Assembly (NCBI RefSeq): GCF_021266465.1
Contig: NZ_CP089848.1
Span: forward strand, 2,170,001 to 2,234,000
DNA from: Paralcaligenes sp. KSB-10
Lineage (GTDB): Bacteria; Pseudomonadota; Gammaproteobacteria; Burkholderiales; Burkholderiaceae_B
Length of the DNA stretch: 64,000 nucleotides
Direction: 5' to 3'
Part shown: positions 8,524-18,724 of the stretch, one piece after another
How the letters are laid out: each line of letters starts with the position of its first letter
Position numbering within the stretch: the stretch's first letter is position 1
Translations under genes and position numbers: made by a program
The notes under the pieces: generated by a model
Databases searched by the model: none
What the model was told of the DNA's origin: nothing
Seen by the model: the letters and a program-made list of their open reading frames with translations, nothing else

Positions 8524-9330
8524 CTACAAATCGTGCTTGGTCGCGTCGTCCGCCAAACCTTCCGCGTTGAAGTGGCGCGATCGGTTTCTTAGCTTGCGCG
8601 CCCGGCGCCAGCGCCAGAACATGGTTGTCCAACCGGATATGCCGTAGATGACGAAAAGCCCGAACAGCACGACGGGGGGATCGCTGGATACGAACACGAA
8701 CACGGCGACCAGCACCAGAATGACCCAAAAGGGTACGCTGCGCCCCAGCGCGAAGGTTTTGCCACTGTAGAACGGCGCATTCGATACCATGGCAACGCCG
8801 GCGTAAACCGTGAGTGCAAATGCCAGCCAGGCGATTGTGCCGTCTTGCAGAAGAAACTTATTGTCGACAGCCAGCCAGACAAAGCCGGCCACCAGCGCCG
8901 CCGCCGCCGGACTGGGCAGCCCCTGGAAGAAACGCTTGTCGATCACGCCGATATTGGTATTGAAACGCGCCAGGCGCAACGCGGCCCCCACGACATAGAT
9001 AAATGCGGCCAGCCAACCCCAGCGGCCCAGGTCGTGCAAGGTCCATTCATACATGACCAGGGCGGGCGCAATGCCGAACGAGGCCATATCGGACAAGGAA
9101 TCGTACTGCTCGCCGAAAGCCGATTGCGTATTGGTCAGGCGCGCCACGCGGCCATCCATGCCGTCAAACACCATGGCCGCGAAAATCGCGATGGCGGCGA
9201 TTTCGAATCGGCCGTTCATGGCCTGGACCACCGCATAGAATCCAGCGAAAAGATTCGCTGTGGTAAACGCATTGGGCAGCAGGTAGATGCTACGCCGGCG
9301 CGTGTGTTCGTCGAGAGGAAAATTAGGCAT
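8524..9330 (-). CDS. pssA: CDP-diacylglycerol-serine O-phosphatidyltransferase (phosphatidylserine synthase)
   Basis: Integral inner-membrane enzyme making phosphatidylserine from CDP-diacylglycerol and serine. At 268 residues it is the membrane (type II) form, not the E. coli peripheral form. The CDP-alcohol phosphotransferase motif is intact: [20 protein letters not shown] then YDSLSD (DGxxAR...G...D...D, about residues 58-83). About seven hydrophobic helices follow. The start overlaps the end of psd by eight bases, so the two enzymes of phosphatidylethanolamine synthesis are translationally coupled. Confidence 0.95.
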   Translation of the reverse strand: MPNFPLDEHTRRRSIYLLPNAFTTANLFAGFYAVVQAMNGRFEIAAIAIFAAMVFDGMDGRVARLTNTQSAFGEQYDSLSDMASFGIAPALVMYEWTLHDLGRWGWLAAFIYVVGAALRLARFNTNIGVIDKRFFQGLPSPAAAALVAGFVWLAVDNKFLLQDGTIAWLAFALTVYAGVAMVSNAPFYSGKTFALGRSVPFWVILVLVAVFVFVSSDPPVVLFGLFVIYGISGWTTMFWRWRRARKLRNRSRHFNAEGLADDATKHDL

Positions 9331-9997
9331 GGGTTTGCTCGCTGGCGGCTGCGGGCAGTTCAGCCAGCACCGTGCTGGTGGCCTGCACCTTGTCGCCTAT
9401 GGACACCCGCGGGCGCGAGCCCAGGGGCAGATAGACGTCGACACGTGAACCAAAACGGATAAAACCGTAGCGTTGCCCGCGATAGACCTGATCGCCCGGC
9501 TTGATGTAGCAAAGTATGCGCTTGGCGATCAGGCCGGCAACCTGTACCGCGGTTACGACATGGCCCTGGCTGGTGCGCAGCACCGTAGCGTTGCGTTCGT
9601 TCTGCAGCGATGCCTTGTCGAGCGCGGCATTGAAAAATTGCCCGGCAAAATAATCGACAGAGAGCACTTCGCCATTGACGGGCGCGCGATTCGAATGAAC
9701 ATTGAACACGTTCATGAACACGCTGATCTTCAGCGCGTCGCGTTGCGCATAGGCATCTTTGACCTCTTCGACGGAAACAATACGGCCGTCGGCCGGGGAT
9801 AGCACATAGAGCTCGCCGTCGGGCGCGACACGCGCCGGGTCGCGGAAAAACTGCAGGACAAACAACGAGATCAGCCACAATGGCAACGAAGCCCAGGGCG
9901 ACCAGAATGTGACAATGATGGAAACAAGCACAATGGCTGCCAGAAACGGCCAGCCTTCGCGTGCAATGACAGGATGCGGATAAGAAGGTTTATTCAT
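9323..9997 (-). CDS. psd: Phosphatidylserine decarboxylase proenzyme
   Basis: Pyruvoyl enzyme converting phosphatidylserine to phosphatidylethanolamine at the inner membrane. The 224 residues match the short PSD-A type. The self-cleavage site is the Gly-Ser in [14 protein letters not shown] (Ser at about 183), which becomes the pyruvoyl group. Two hydrophobic segments near residues 17-48 anchor the N-terminus. [11 protein letters not shown] and [13 protein letters not shown] are family-conserved. It is the promoter-proximal gene of the psd-pssA pair. Confidence 0.95.
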   Translation of the reverse strand: MNKPSYPHPVIAREGWPFLAAIVLVSIIVTFWSPWASLPLWLISLFVLQFFRDPARVAPDGELYVLSPADGRIVSVEEVKDAYAQRDALKISVFMNVFNVHSNRAPVNGEVLSVDYFAGQFFNAALDKASLQNERNATVLRTSQGHVVTAVQVAGLIAKRILCYIKPGDQVYRGQRYGFIRFGSRVDVYLPLGSRPRVSIGDKVQATSTVLAELPAAASEQTHA

Positions 9998-10069
9998 CGT
10001 AAGACGAAGAATAACCGAAATGGATCGAGTTTTGCGTAGTCGCGGGCGCTTATGGCGAATGCGGACAGC

Positions 10070-10170
10070 TGCAGGGAACGAACGGAGAATGGCCGCAGGA
10101 AACGAACGCAGGCGACCGGAAACTGTTACGAGTGGCCGGAAACAATTGGCAGCGGCCGGAAATAAATGCG
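10070..10170. repeat. Degenerate ~20 bp tandem repeat
   Basis: About five imperfect units built on GGCCGGAAAC(G/A)AA occur between psd and ilvC, for example 10126-10145 and 10150-10170. A 63-codon rightward frame across it only translates the repeat and is not called. Confidence 0.5.
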
Positions 10171-10191
10171 GGCGGCCCTTGTGGCCGCCCG
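10169..10191 (-). terminator. Strong hairpin downstream of ilvC, REP core without GTAG head
   Basis: GGGCGGCC-CTTGT-GGCCGCCC is a perfect hairpin with the same CTTGT loop as the dispersed repeat. Read leftward it is followed by ATTTATTT and lies 30 bases past the ilvC stop, so it may end the ilv transcript. Confidence 0.5.
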
Positions 10192-10220
10192 CCCCAGCCT
10201 GCCCGAAATGAAACGGAGGC

Positions 10221-11237
<1,017 letters not shown>

Positions 11238-11401
11238 TTATAAAACTCCAGGATTTAAGAAAATAGTATTGCTTCAGATTCGGGAAATCGTTGCTGCTTA
11301 ATGGATTTTGGTGCATCCGGCCCGATTCCGGGCGTCGGCGGTAATGCGGCAATTCAATAGGACGCGGGCTCAAGCGCGATGCGCGTCAGCCCGCCCCTTC
11401 T

Positions 11402-11893
11402 TTACAGTTTAAGGACGCGTTCTCCTCGGCCTATGCCCGATACTCCGGTGCGAACGGTTTCAAGAATCGCGCTGCGGTCCAGCGCTCCGATAAAGGCTTC
11501 GATTTTTTCTTGCACACCGGTCAACTCGATGGTGTAGACCTTATCGGTAACGTCGATGATGCGCCCGCGGAAGATATCCGCCATGCGTTTCATTTCTTCG
11601 CGCTCTTTGCCTACAGCCCGCACCTTGATCAGCATGAGCTCGCGCTCGATGTGCGGCCCTTCCGACAAATCTACCACCTTGACGACATCGACCAGGCGAT
11701 TCAAGTGCTTGGTGATCTGCTCGATGATTTCGTCGGAACCGTTGGTGACAATCGTCATGCGCGACAGCGTCGAGTCTTCGGTAGGCGCAACCGTCAGGGT
11801 TTCGATGTTGTACCCGCGCGCCGAGAACAGGCCAACCACGCGCGACAGGGCACCGGGCTCATTTTCCAGAAGGATAGAAATTACATGTTTCAT
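11402..11893 (-). CDS. ilvN: Acetolactate synthase small (regulatory) subunit
   Basis: Regulatory subunit that activates the catalytic subunit and confers valine feedback inhibition. 163 residues: an N-terminal ACT domain (about 3-75, MKHVISILLENEPGALSRVVGLF) and a C-terminal ALS_ss_C domain (about 85-158). The length and G-L-F-S-A-R-G-Y-N-I-E motif match the ilvH/ilvN family. The gap to ilvB is 12 bases, so the subunits are cotranscribed. Confidence 0.97.
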   Translation of the reverse strand: MKHVISILLENEPGALSRVVGLFSARGYNIETLTVAPTEDSTLSRMTIVTNGSDEIIEQITKHLNRLVDVVKVVDLSEGPHIERELMLIKVRAVGKEREEMKRMADIFRGRIIDVTDKVYTIELTGVQEKIEAFIGALDRSAILETVRTGVSGIGRGERVLKL

Positions 11894-11905
11894 TTTTTTC
11901 TCTCC

Positions 11906-13627
11906 TTACAGGTCTTCTGAACCAAGCAGCATATCGGTCAGGCCGCGGCCGGCCTTCACCATGGGCCACACATTTTCAGTCTGGTCGGTAATGAAGTCGA
12001 GGAATACCAGCCGCTTCTTGTGCTTGCTGAAGGCTTCGCGTATGGCCGGCTCGACATCGGCGGGCTTGTCGATCTGCAGGCCGACGTGGCCATAGCTTTC
12101 GACCAGCTTGACGAAATCGGGCAAGGCATCGACATACGACTCCGAATAGCGCGAGCCATAATCGATCTGCTGCCATTGCCGCACCATGCCAAGATAGCGA
12201 TTGTTCAGACACAGTATCTTGGGCGTCAGGTGATACTGTTTGCAGGTGGAGAGTTCCTGGATGTTCATTTGAATCGAGGCTTCACCCGTAATGACCGCCA
12301 CATCGCGGTCGGGATTGGCCATTTGCACGCCCATGGCAAAAGGCAAGCCTACCCCCATCGTTCCCAGGCCTCCCGAATTGATCCAGCGGCGGGGTTGGTC
12401 GAAGCGGTAATACTGCGCCGCCCACATTTGGTGCTGGCCCACATCCGAGGTCACGAAGGCATCGCCGCCCGTGACTTCCCACAGCTTCTGAACCACAAAC
12501 TGCGGCTTGATCAGCGTATCGGAGCCCTCGTATTTAAGACACTCCTTGCCGCGCCAAGTATTGATTTGCTGCCACCACTTGGCCACAGCCGCCTGGTTGG
12601 GCGGCGTATCGGCCACCGCTTGCGCATAGAAGCTGTTGAGTTCCTGCAGCACGTCTTTGACATTGCCCACGATGGGAACATCGACGCGCACACGTTTGGA
12701 AATCGAAGAAGGATCGATGTCGATATGAATGATCTTGCGCGGATTTTGCGCAAAATGCTTGGGATTGCCGATCACCCGGTCATCGAAGCGGGCTCCCACC
12801 GCCAGCAGGACATCACAATGCTGCATGGCCATATTGGCTTCGTAGGTGCCGTGCATCCCCGGCATGCCGACAAACTTGTCGTCGCTGGCCGGGAAAGCCC
12901 CCAGGCCCATCAAGGTATTGGTGCAGGGCGCGCCCAGCAAGTCCACCAGCTGGCGCAGTTCGGGAGCCGCATCCGACAGCACCACGCCGCCCCCCGAATA
13001 GACCATGGGCCGCTCGGCGGCCAGCAGCATTTGCACCGCTTTTTTGATTTGCCCCTGATGCCCCTTGACCACGGGCGCATAGGAACGCATGTGCACCTCG
13101 CCCTTTTTGGGCGTGTACTTGCAGGTGGCCATGCTGATGTCTTTGGGGATATCGACCAGTACCGGACCCGGCCGGCCCGTTTTGGCGATATAAAAAGCGC
13201 GGCGCATGGTTTCGGCCAGATCCTTGACATCGCGCACAAGGAAATTGTGTTTGACGCAGGGACGCGTAATGCCCACGGTATCGCATTCCTGGAATGCATC
13301 TTCGCCTATGGCGTGGCTAGGCACCTGGCCGCTGATGATTACCAGGGGGATTGAATCCATATAGGCGGTGGCAATGCCGGTCACCGCATTGGTAACGCCC
13401 GGACCGCTGGTGACCAGCGCTACTCCGACCTTGTCGGACGAGCGTGAATAAGCATCGGCGGCATGCACGGCGGCCTGCTCGTGACGCACCAGGATGTGCT
13501 GGAATTTGTCTTGTTTGTAAATTGCGTCGTAAATGTACAGGACCGCACCACCGGGGTAACCAAATACGTGGTCAACGCCCTCTTCGGCCAGACAATGCAC
13601 GACGATATCGGCGCCATTGAGTTCCAT
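11906..13627 (-). CDS. ilvB: Acetolactate synthase large (catalytic) subunit
   Basis: ThDP- and FAD-dependent enzyme condensing two pyruvates, or pyruvate and 2-oxobutyrate. The ATG at 13627, preceded by AAAGGA, gives 573 residues, the family length. The long open frame upstream adds 82 codons with no family similarity. Visible: N-terminal ThDP domain with FGYPGGAVLYIYDAI and the catalytic Glu in RHEQAAVHAADAY; central FAD domain; C-terminal ThDP domain with the ThDP-magnesium motif GEASIQMNIQELSTCKQY then LNN. Note GEASIQMN where GDGSFQMN is common: Asp is replaced by Glu and Gly by Ala in the GDG motif, a known variant in betaproteobacterial AHAS. Confidence 0.96.
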   Translation of the reverse strand: MELNGADIVVHCLAEEGVDHVFGYPGGAVLYIYDAIYKQDKFQHILVRHEQAAVHAADAYSRSSDKVGVALVTSGPGVTNAVTGIATAYMDSIPLVIISGQVPSHAIGEDAFQECDTVGITRPCVKHNFLVRDVKDLAETMRRAFYIAKTGRPGPVLVDIPKDISMATCKYTPKKGEVHMRSYAPVVKGHQGQIKKAVQMLLAAERPMVYSGGGVVLSDAAPELRQLVDLLGAPCTNTLMGLGAFPASDDKFVGMPGMHGTYEANMAMQHCDVLLAVGARFDDRVIGNPKHFAQNPRKIIHIDIDPSSISKRVRVDVPIVGNVKDVLQELNSFYAQAVADTPPNQAAVAKWWQQINTWRGKECLKYEGSDTLIKPQFVVQKLWEVTGGDAFVTSDVGQHQMWAAQYYRFDQPRRWINSGGLGTMGVGLPFAMGVQMANPDRDVAVITGEASIQMNIQELSTCKQYHLTPKILCLNNRYLGMVRQWQQIDYGSRYSESYVDALPDFVKLVESYGHVGLQIDKPADVEPAIREAFSKHKKRLVFLDFITDQTENVWPMVKAGRGLTDMLLGSEDL

Positions 13628-14105
13628 GTTGTATTCCTTTCGTAACCAGCACTGACATTCCGATTGGCCAGGAAAAGCCTGAGCCGGGCCAGTCGCGGCA
13701 ACATGATCCGGCGCTTTATGGCTCACAGAGCCACGCCACCCAGACACCTTGCCGTCCCGACACGCACTCGTCGAAACGCAGTACGAGCGTTCTTCATGAA
13801 CGCGGGAGGTAGAAACGGACGCTTTGGCAACACACGCTTGTGACGCGGCCAACAGCAGGTAATGCAGGCGCAAAAAACCGGGCGGATAGCCCGGGCGACA
13901 GAGCCTTTGACGGCCCGCACTGGATAAATGAGCGAGTCGAGGAGAGCTACTTTACCGCGTTGCACCATCAGAATCAACTCGGACCGCAAGCGGGCCCAGC
14001 CCGAAACACATTGACATGAATGGGAACCACGCTTCAGGCAAAAGATAAAAAACACAAGCCATTCTCCCTCTATACTTGCTTTGTTCCCACCACAGCACCG
14101 TGCTC
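13628..14105. other. Divergent intergenic region, 478 bp, ilvB leader
   Basis: Spacer between ilvB (leftward) and the FUSC gene (rightward). The unusually long ilvB leader contains an intrinsic-terminator-like hairpin (listed separately) and nearby GC segments able to pair alternatively. A 110-codon leftward frame at 13723-14055 runs through the hairpin and has no protein character, so it is not called. Confidence 0.5.
13872..13894 (-). promoter_or_regulatory. Candidate transcription attenuator upstream of ilvB
   Basis: Read leftward: CCGGGC-TATCC-GCCCGG followed by six T, a textbook intrinsic terminator 245 bases before the ilvB ATG. Upstream, GCCCGC (13995-13990) can pair with GCGGGC (13918-13913), which can instead pair with the terminator's first arm. 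This gives a possible 1:2, 2:3, 3:4 attenuator set. No convincing Ile/Leu/Val-rich leader peptide with a well-placed stop was found, so amino-acid attenuation remains an inference. Confidence 0.4.
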
Positions 14106-16322
14106 ATGGCGTCACCCGTACCCCAACTGCAGCGTTTTTTCTATAGCCACTATTTTTTTGGCGGGCTGCGGCAATCGATTGGGGTCTTGTTGCCGGCCCT
14201 GGTACTGGGCGGAATATTTCAGCTGTATGCGGTGGGTGTCATTGCGGCCATTGGCGCCGCCTGCGTCGCCGTCATCGACCAGCCCGGCGGCCCGCGCAGC
14301 AACCGCCGCAACGAAATGCTGGGCGGCATCCTGCTGGTATCCCTGACCGCCGCCGTTACCGGCCTGGCATCACCGTATCCCGTCCTGCTGTGGCTGGTCG
14401 TCCCCGCCCTGTGTTTCGGATTTTCGATGCTCACGGTGTTCGGCAAACGAGGCGGCCTGATCGGTTTTGCCTGCCTGCTGATCATGACGCTGACCATGCG
14501 CATCCCGCTGGACGAAAGCCAGGTGCTGCTGCACACGCTGTACTCATTCCTGGGCGGGCTGTTTTATTTCAGCTTCAGCTTCCTGATCAGCCGCGTACTA
14601 TGGTACCGCGAAGAGCAGCAGGGCCTGTCCGTCGCCCTGTTCGCCACGGCCGACTATATGGCGGCCCGCTCACAGTTTTACGACGCCCATGTCGACCTGG
14701 ACGCCTGCTACCGGCGAATGATCCACTTTCAGTCCATCATGACCGAAAAACACCAGGCGGCGCGCGACCTGGTACTGCGCGAACTGCCCAAGGGGCGCGG
14801 GCGCGGTGATCGCCATCGCGTCATGCTGCTGAACATTTTTATCGACATGGTCGATCTGCTGGACAGCCTCGTTGCCACACACACCGACTATGCAACGCTG
14901 CGCCGCCGCCTGCCGGACAGCGACGTGCTGCTGTTCGCCCGCGACGCCCTGTACAAGCTTTCGGTCAATGTCGGACGCCTGGCCTTGAATATCGCGCGCA
15001 ACAAAAGCGCCCGCACACGCAGCAGCGTCAAGGCCGAATTGCGGGCCATCGAATACGAAATCGAACAATACCGGGAAAAGGGGCTGGCCCAGAACGAGCC
15101 TGAAGTCTACGCCTTGCTGGTGCAAATACTGCGCCGCCTGCGCAACGCGACGCGCGTGGTGGAGCACATGGCTGCGCGCACCCGCGGTGACGGCAACGAT
15201 ACCTCGAACGAAACCCGCCTGGATAAATCCCTGAGCCGCTTCCTGTCGCGCCAGGAATTGCGGTTCGGCATGCTGACCAGCAACCTGCGCCTGGACTCCT
15301 CGCACTTCCGTTATGCCTTGCGCGTGTCGATAGCCACCCTGCTGGCCATGACCGCCACCCTGGTGCTGTCGCTCGTGCTCGACATGGAAGGGGTGAAGGC
15401 CGATCTGACCGGGCACAGTTACTGGATCATCCTGACGATCATCATCGTCATGAAACCGGGGTTTGCGCTCACCAGGCAGCGCAATGGCTGGCGTCTTACG
15501 GGCACCCTGATAGGCTGCGGCCTGGGTATGATTCTATTCAATGTCACCCAAAACCCCGACATCTATTTCGCCGCACTGGTCATTACCAGCGTCCTGGGCT
15601 ATTCCCTGATTCAGGTGAACTATATGCTGGCCGCCATCTTCAATACCTTGTTCGTGCTGATGGTGTTCCATTTTCTTACGCCCAGCGCCAATTTCGTGGT
15701 GGGCGAACGCCTGGTCGACACGGTCATAGGCTGTGGCCTGGCCCTCTTGTGCAGCTATATCTTTCCCTGGTGGGAATACAGCGTCATGGGGTCGCTATCC
15801 AAAGCCGCCAAGGCCGCGAACCAGGAATATCTGAAAACCGGCCTGCAGTATGCCTGCCTGAGCCGAGCGCTACAGCCCAGCGAGGAGACGCAGCCCAGCC
15901 AGCCGGACGATCAGGCCTCTCTGGAAGCGCAGAGACACGAAGCGGAAGTCGCCTGGCGCCTGGCCCGGAAAAATGTGCACATTGCCTTCAGCAACTTCGC
16001 GGCGGCCTTCTACCGCATGATGGACGAACCCGCCAAGCGCCAGAAGAATGTACCGGAATTGAATCACCTGCTTATTCAGAACCACGTGCTGGCATCGCAA
16101 ATCAGCGCCGCCATCCCCATTCTGGCAAAACTTCAAACCGTACCCGAAGGCATACAAAAATCGCTCGATGCGATCGAGGCCCTGTTGCAAGACCAGGATG
16201 CCACCCCACCGATCTCCATCGAAACCGAAGGCGAATTGGCTACCCTGGCCTACCCCTTGCGGCAAATGGTCAAGGCCGCCCAATTGATCCGCCAGGAAAT
16301 GCACGGCCTGGGTCCGGCGTAA
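14106..16322 (+). CDS. FUSC/YccS-family inner-membrane protein
   Basis: Protein of 738 residues with the two-block layout of the YccS/YhfK (FUSC) family: an N-terminal cluster of about five or six helices (residues ~15-175), a soluble helical region (~180-390), a second helix cluster (~400-560, with SYWIILTIIIVMKPGFALTRQRNGWRLTGT) and a C-terminal cytosolic region. The KPGF-x5-R-x4-R-x-x-GT signature is typical of aromatic-acid exporter/FUSC permeases. The substrate is unknown; some relatives export aromatic acids. The ATG at 14106 is preferred to one ten codons upstream. It is a single gene, convergent with yaaA. Confidence 0.85.
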   Translation: MASPVPQLQRFFYSHYFFGGLRQSIGVLLPALVLGGIFQLYAVGVIAAIGAACVAVIDQPGGPRSNRRNEMLGGILLVSLTAAVTGLASPYPVLLWLVVPALCFGFSMLTVFGKRGGLIGFACLLIMTLTMRIPLDESQVLLHTLYSFLGGLFYFSFSFLISRVLWYREEQQGLSVALFATADYMAARSQFYDAHVDLDACYRRMIHFQSIMTEKHQAARDLVLRELPKGRGRGDRHRVMLLNIFIDMVDLLDSLVATHTDYATLRRRLPDSDVLLFARDALYKLSVNVGRLALNIARNKSARTRSSVKAELRAIEYEIEQYREKGLAQNEPEVYALLVQILRRLRNATRVVEHMAARTRGDGNDTSNETRLDKSLSRFLSRQELRFGMLTSNLRLDSSHFRYALRVSIATLLAMTATLVLSLVLDMEGVKADLTGHSYWIILTIIIVMKPGFALTRQRNGWRLTGTLIGCGLGMILFNVTQNPDIYFAALVITSVLGYSLIQVNYMLAAIFNTLFVLMVFHFLTPSANFVVGERLVDTVIGCGLALLCSYIFPWWEYSVMGSLSKAAKAANQEYLKTGLQYACLSRALQPSEETQPSQPDDQASLEAQRHEAEVAWRLARKNVHIAFSNFAAAFYRMMDEPAKRQKNVPELNHLLIQNHVLASQISAAIPILAKLQTVPEGIQKSLDAIEALLQDQDATPPISIETEGELATLAYPLRQMVKAAQLIRQEMHGLGPA

Positions 16323-16364
16323 ATACCCGCCTTGGAATGTCAAGGCAGCCTCATAAAACCAATC

Positions 16365-17159
16365 TCAGGCACGGCGCCTGAATACCAGGCGGACCGGACT
16401 CGATTCTTTTGCCGCGTAAGCATAACCTTCGCTGGCAAATTTCTGCAGCGCAGCGGGTTTTGTAATTTTGTGCTCGATGACGTAACGAGCCATCAAGCCA
16501 CGTGCGCGCTTGGCATGGAAACTGATGACTTTCCAGGCATCGTTTTTATAATCCTGAAAAACGCACTGTACGACAGTGGCCTTCAAGACTTTCAGGTCGA
16601 TCGATTTGAAATATTCTTCCGAAGCCAGGTTCAACAGCACCGCCGCCTTGCCCTGCGCTGCTTCCGCATCCTGCTGTGCCACAAGGCGCTTGTTCAGGTA
16701 CTCGGCAATCGAAGCGCCCCAATAGCTGTACAAAGTAGTGCCCTTGTCGGTCGGCAAGCGCGTGCCCATTTCAAGGCGATAAGGCCGCATCAAGTCCAGC
16801 GGGCGCAGCACCCCGTACAGGCCGCTCAAGATCGCCACATGCTCTTGCGCCCATTCGAGCTGCGCATCCGACAGCGTCGCCGCCTGCAGGCCCTCGTAGA
16901 CATCGCCATTGAACGCCAGCACAGCCTGGCGGGAATTGGCACGCGTGAAACGCGGTTCCCAACTGGCATAGCGATCGACATTAAGCTGCGCCAGCGAATC
17001 GCTCAGGCTCATCAGCCCGGCTATTTCGTGCGCCGGTTTTGTTTTCAACACATCGATCAATGCCGATGCCTGCTTCACGAACAAAGGCTTGGTATGCAGC
17101 GTCGTACGCACCGTTGAATCGTAGTCCAGCTTCTTGGCCGGAGATAAAACCAGCAACAT
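16365..17159 (-). CDS. yaaA: Peroxide stress protein YaaA (DUF328/UPF0246)
   Basis: Family protein that in E. coli limits intracellular iron and oxidative damage during peroxide stress. From the ATG at 17159 it has 264 residues, close to the usual length. It begins MLLVLSPAKKLDYDS and contains the conserved FNGDVYEGL, HVAILSGLYGVLRPLDL and PYRLEMGTRL segments. The C-terminal region has FHAKRARGLMARYVIEHK, typical of the family. The open frame continues 60 codons upstream through unrelated sequence. It lies downstream of the hydroxybutyrate dehydrogenase gene, separated by a REP pair. Confidence 0.93.
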   Translation of the reverse strand: MLLVLSPAKKLDYDSTVRTTLHTKPLFVKQASALIDVLKTKPAHEIAGLMSLSDSLAQLNVDRYASWEPRFTRANSRQAVLAFNGDVYEGLQAATLSDAQLEWAQEHVAILSGLYGVLRPLDLMRPYRLEMGTRLPTDKGTTLYSYWGASIAEYLNKRLVAQQDAEAAQGKAAVLLNLASEEYFKSIDLKVLKATVVQCVFQDYKNDAWKVISFHAKRARGLMARYVIEHKITKPAALQKFASEGYAYAAKESSPVRLVFRRRA

Positions 17160-17279
17160 ATAAGTCTTCAACCCTTTATGTTTGAAAATCGTCGATGGGA
17201 GATTGAACAGCATGGGTGCCGCCATTCGTATGGCTGCCGGCACCCTCATTCGTACGCGTGATGTTGTGGCGCCCCGTTC

Positions 17280-17352
17280 GTAGGGGCGCCCCGTGTGGGC
17301 ACCCGCAATGTTCCGGCCTGCCGAGCGGGGTGGCCACAAGAGCTCCCCCTAC
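17280..17352. repeat. GTAG-type REP pair (inverted)
   Basis: Left copy 17280-17304 is GTAG-GGGCGCCC-CGTGT-GGGCACCC. The right copy 17327-17352 reads GTAGGGGGAGCTCTTGTGGC... on the opposite strand. The right copy's GTAG head provides the TAG stop (17351-17349) of the dehydrogenase gene. Confidence 0.75.
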
Positions 17353-18131
17353 TGGGCGGTCCAGCCGCCATCGAGCGACAGGGTTGTGCCGGTCATTTGT
17401 TCCGCCGCGTCGGAAGCCAGGAATACAGCCGCGCCGCCCAACTGCTTGGGCGTGACAAACTGCAATGAAGGCTGCTTTTCAGCCAGCAGTTTTTTGGCGG
17501 CCGCTTCGACGTCGATACCTTCTTTTTGCGCCAGGGCGTCGATCTGCTTCTCGACCAGGGGCGTGCGTACCCACCCGGGACAAATGGCATTGCAGGTCAC
17601 GCCATTGCCGGCATTTTCCAGAGCCGTCACCTTGGTGAGGCCAACCACCCCGTGCTTGGCGGCCACATAGGCCGATTTGTTCGCGGAAGCAACCAGGCCA
17701 TGCGCCGAGGCAATATTGATAATGCGCCCCCAACCCTGCTTTTTCATATGAGGCAAGGCAGCCGCCGTGCCGTGGAACACCGCCGACAGATTCAGGGCAA
17801 TAATCGCATCCCAGCGCTCGACCGGAAAATCCTCGATCAAGTCGGTGTGCTGGATACCGGCGTTATTTACCAGGATATCAATACCGCCCAGGGCCTGCAC
17901 CGCCTTGTTGATGAAGTCTCGCGTATCGGCCGCCTTCGACAAATCGGCATTGATGTAGTAGGCCTTCACATTGAACTCGAGCTCAAGACCGACACGTTCT
18001 TTTTCGATTGCCGCGGCGTCGCCGAAGCCATTGATCACCACATTCGCGCCGTTGGACGCCAGCTCGCGCGCAATAGCCAGGCCAATACCACTTGTAGAAC
18101 CGGTAATGACCGCATGTTTACCTGTAAGCAT
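17349..18131 (-). CDS. bdhA: 3-hydroxybutyrate dehydrogenase (short-chain dehydrogenase)
   Basis: Oxidises (R)-3-hydroxybutyrate to acetoacetate with NAD, in polyhydroxybutyrate turnover. 260 residues, matching the TIGR01963 PHB_DH subgroup. Visible: TGSTSGIGLAIA (NAD loop, about 10-21), NNAGIQH (about 88-94), catalytic Ser in NIASAHGLVAS, the Y-x3-K pair in SAYVAAKHG (about 154-158), PGWVRTPLVEKQI and the C-terminal SLDGGWTAQ. HGLVAS and GWVRTPLVEKQI favour hydroxybutyrate dehydrogenase over other SDRs. Its stop codon lies in a dispersed repeat. Confidence 0.9.
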   Translation of the reverse strand: MLTGKHAVITGSTSGIGLAIARELASNGANVVINGFGDAAAIEKERVGLELEFNVKAYYINADLSKAADTRDFINKAVQALGGIDILVNNAGIQHTDLIEDFPVERWDAIIALNLSAVFHGTAAALPHMKKQGWGRIINIASAHGLVASANKSAYVAAKHGVVGLTKVTALENAGNGVTCNAICPGWVRTPLVEKQIDALAQKEGIDVEAAAKKLLAEKQPSLQFVTPKQLGGAAVFLASDAAEQMTGTTLSLDGGWTAQ

Positions 18132-18282
18132 ATCGTTCCTTTTTTCCTGAGTATTATCTAAAACTTGTTCATTACTGCCGCATCAGTGTAACGCCCCGGG
18201 CATGCCAATCGCCTGCCCCGGGGCTTTGTGCAGGTTTTCAATTTCCTTGCTAGAATAGCGGACTCGCTAAATCGACGCGCAC

Positions 18283-18372
18283 GGACAGGTGGCAGAGTGG
18301 TCGAATGCGCCGGACTCGAAATCCGGTGTACGTTTAGGCGTACCGTGAGTTCGAATCTCACCCTGTCCGCCA
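18283..18372 (+). tRNA. tRNA-Ser(CGA)
   Basis: Complete class II tRNA: GGACAGG (18283-18289) pairs with CCTGTCC (18362-18368), G73, encoded CCA at 18370-18372. The anticodon stem CCGGA/TCCGG holds loop CTCGAAA with anticodon CGA (18317-18319). The variable arm is TACGTTTAGGCGTA and the T loop GTTCGAATC. A TAGAAT (18251-18256) upstream may be its -10. The accessory secretion operon begins just downstream. Confidence 0.97.
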
Positions 18373-18643
18373 GAACACTAATAGAATCAATTTTCACTTG
18401 TGGCAGCAGACCGCTAAAGACCAACACGGTACCGCAATAGGAGTCTGCTCGTGATCGCCCCCAGCCTGGCTTTTGGATGCGCCAGCCTCACCCGATAGAT
18501 CTGCCCCATTTACGGCACCTCATAAGTCGTATAATGGTTACCTCTCCAATCCGCCGAAAACCGGCACGAACACCGATTTTGCCCCGAATTGCATGGCTCA
18601 ACTGAGGAAAGCAGGTCTAATGTGTGCTACCGCACAGACCGCC

Positions 18644-18660
18644 CTAGTTACTTAAACTAG
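18644..18660. promoter_or_regulatory. Inverted repeat upstream of tpsB (6-5-6)
   Basis: CTAGTT-ACTTA-AACTAG, a perfect dyad about 105 bases before the transporter gene; possible operator. Confidence 0.3.
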
Positions 18661-18705
18661 CATCGGTTTTACGTGAGCGTTCGATGTATCAATGAATATC
18701 GAGGA

Positions 18706-18724
18706 TTTGTTTACACCTAACAAA
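18706..18724. promoter_or_regulatory. Inverted repeat upstream of tpsB (6-7-6)
   Basis: TTTGTT-TACACCT-AACAAA, a perfect dyad about 40 bases before the transporter start, within an A/T-rich promoter-like stretch. Possible operator or leader hairpin. Confidence 0.35.

Noticed and set aside
10020-10211. 63-codon rightward frame between psd and ilvC
   Set aside because: It merely translates the degenerate tandem repeat; no ribosome-binding site or protein character.
13723-14055. 110-codon leftward frame upstream of ilvB, with a V/L/I-rich patch
   Set aside because: It reads straight through the terminator hairpin without a stop, so it does not fit a leader peptide, and it shows no domain or composition of a real protein.
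18473-18655. 60-codon frame and a tRNA-like fragment (GTATAATGGTTACC) before the secretion operon
   Set aside because: No cloverleaf can be formed around the fragment and the frame has no recognisable character; the resemblance is local.
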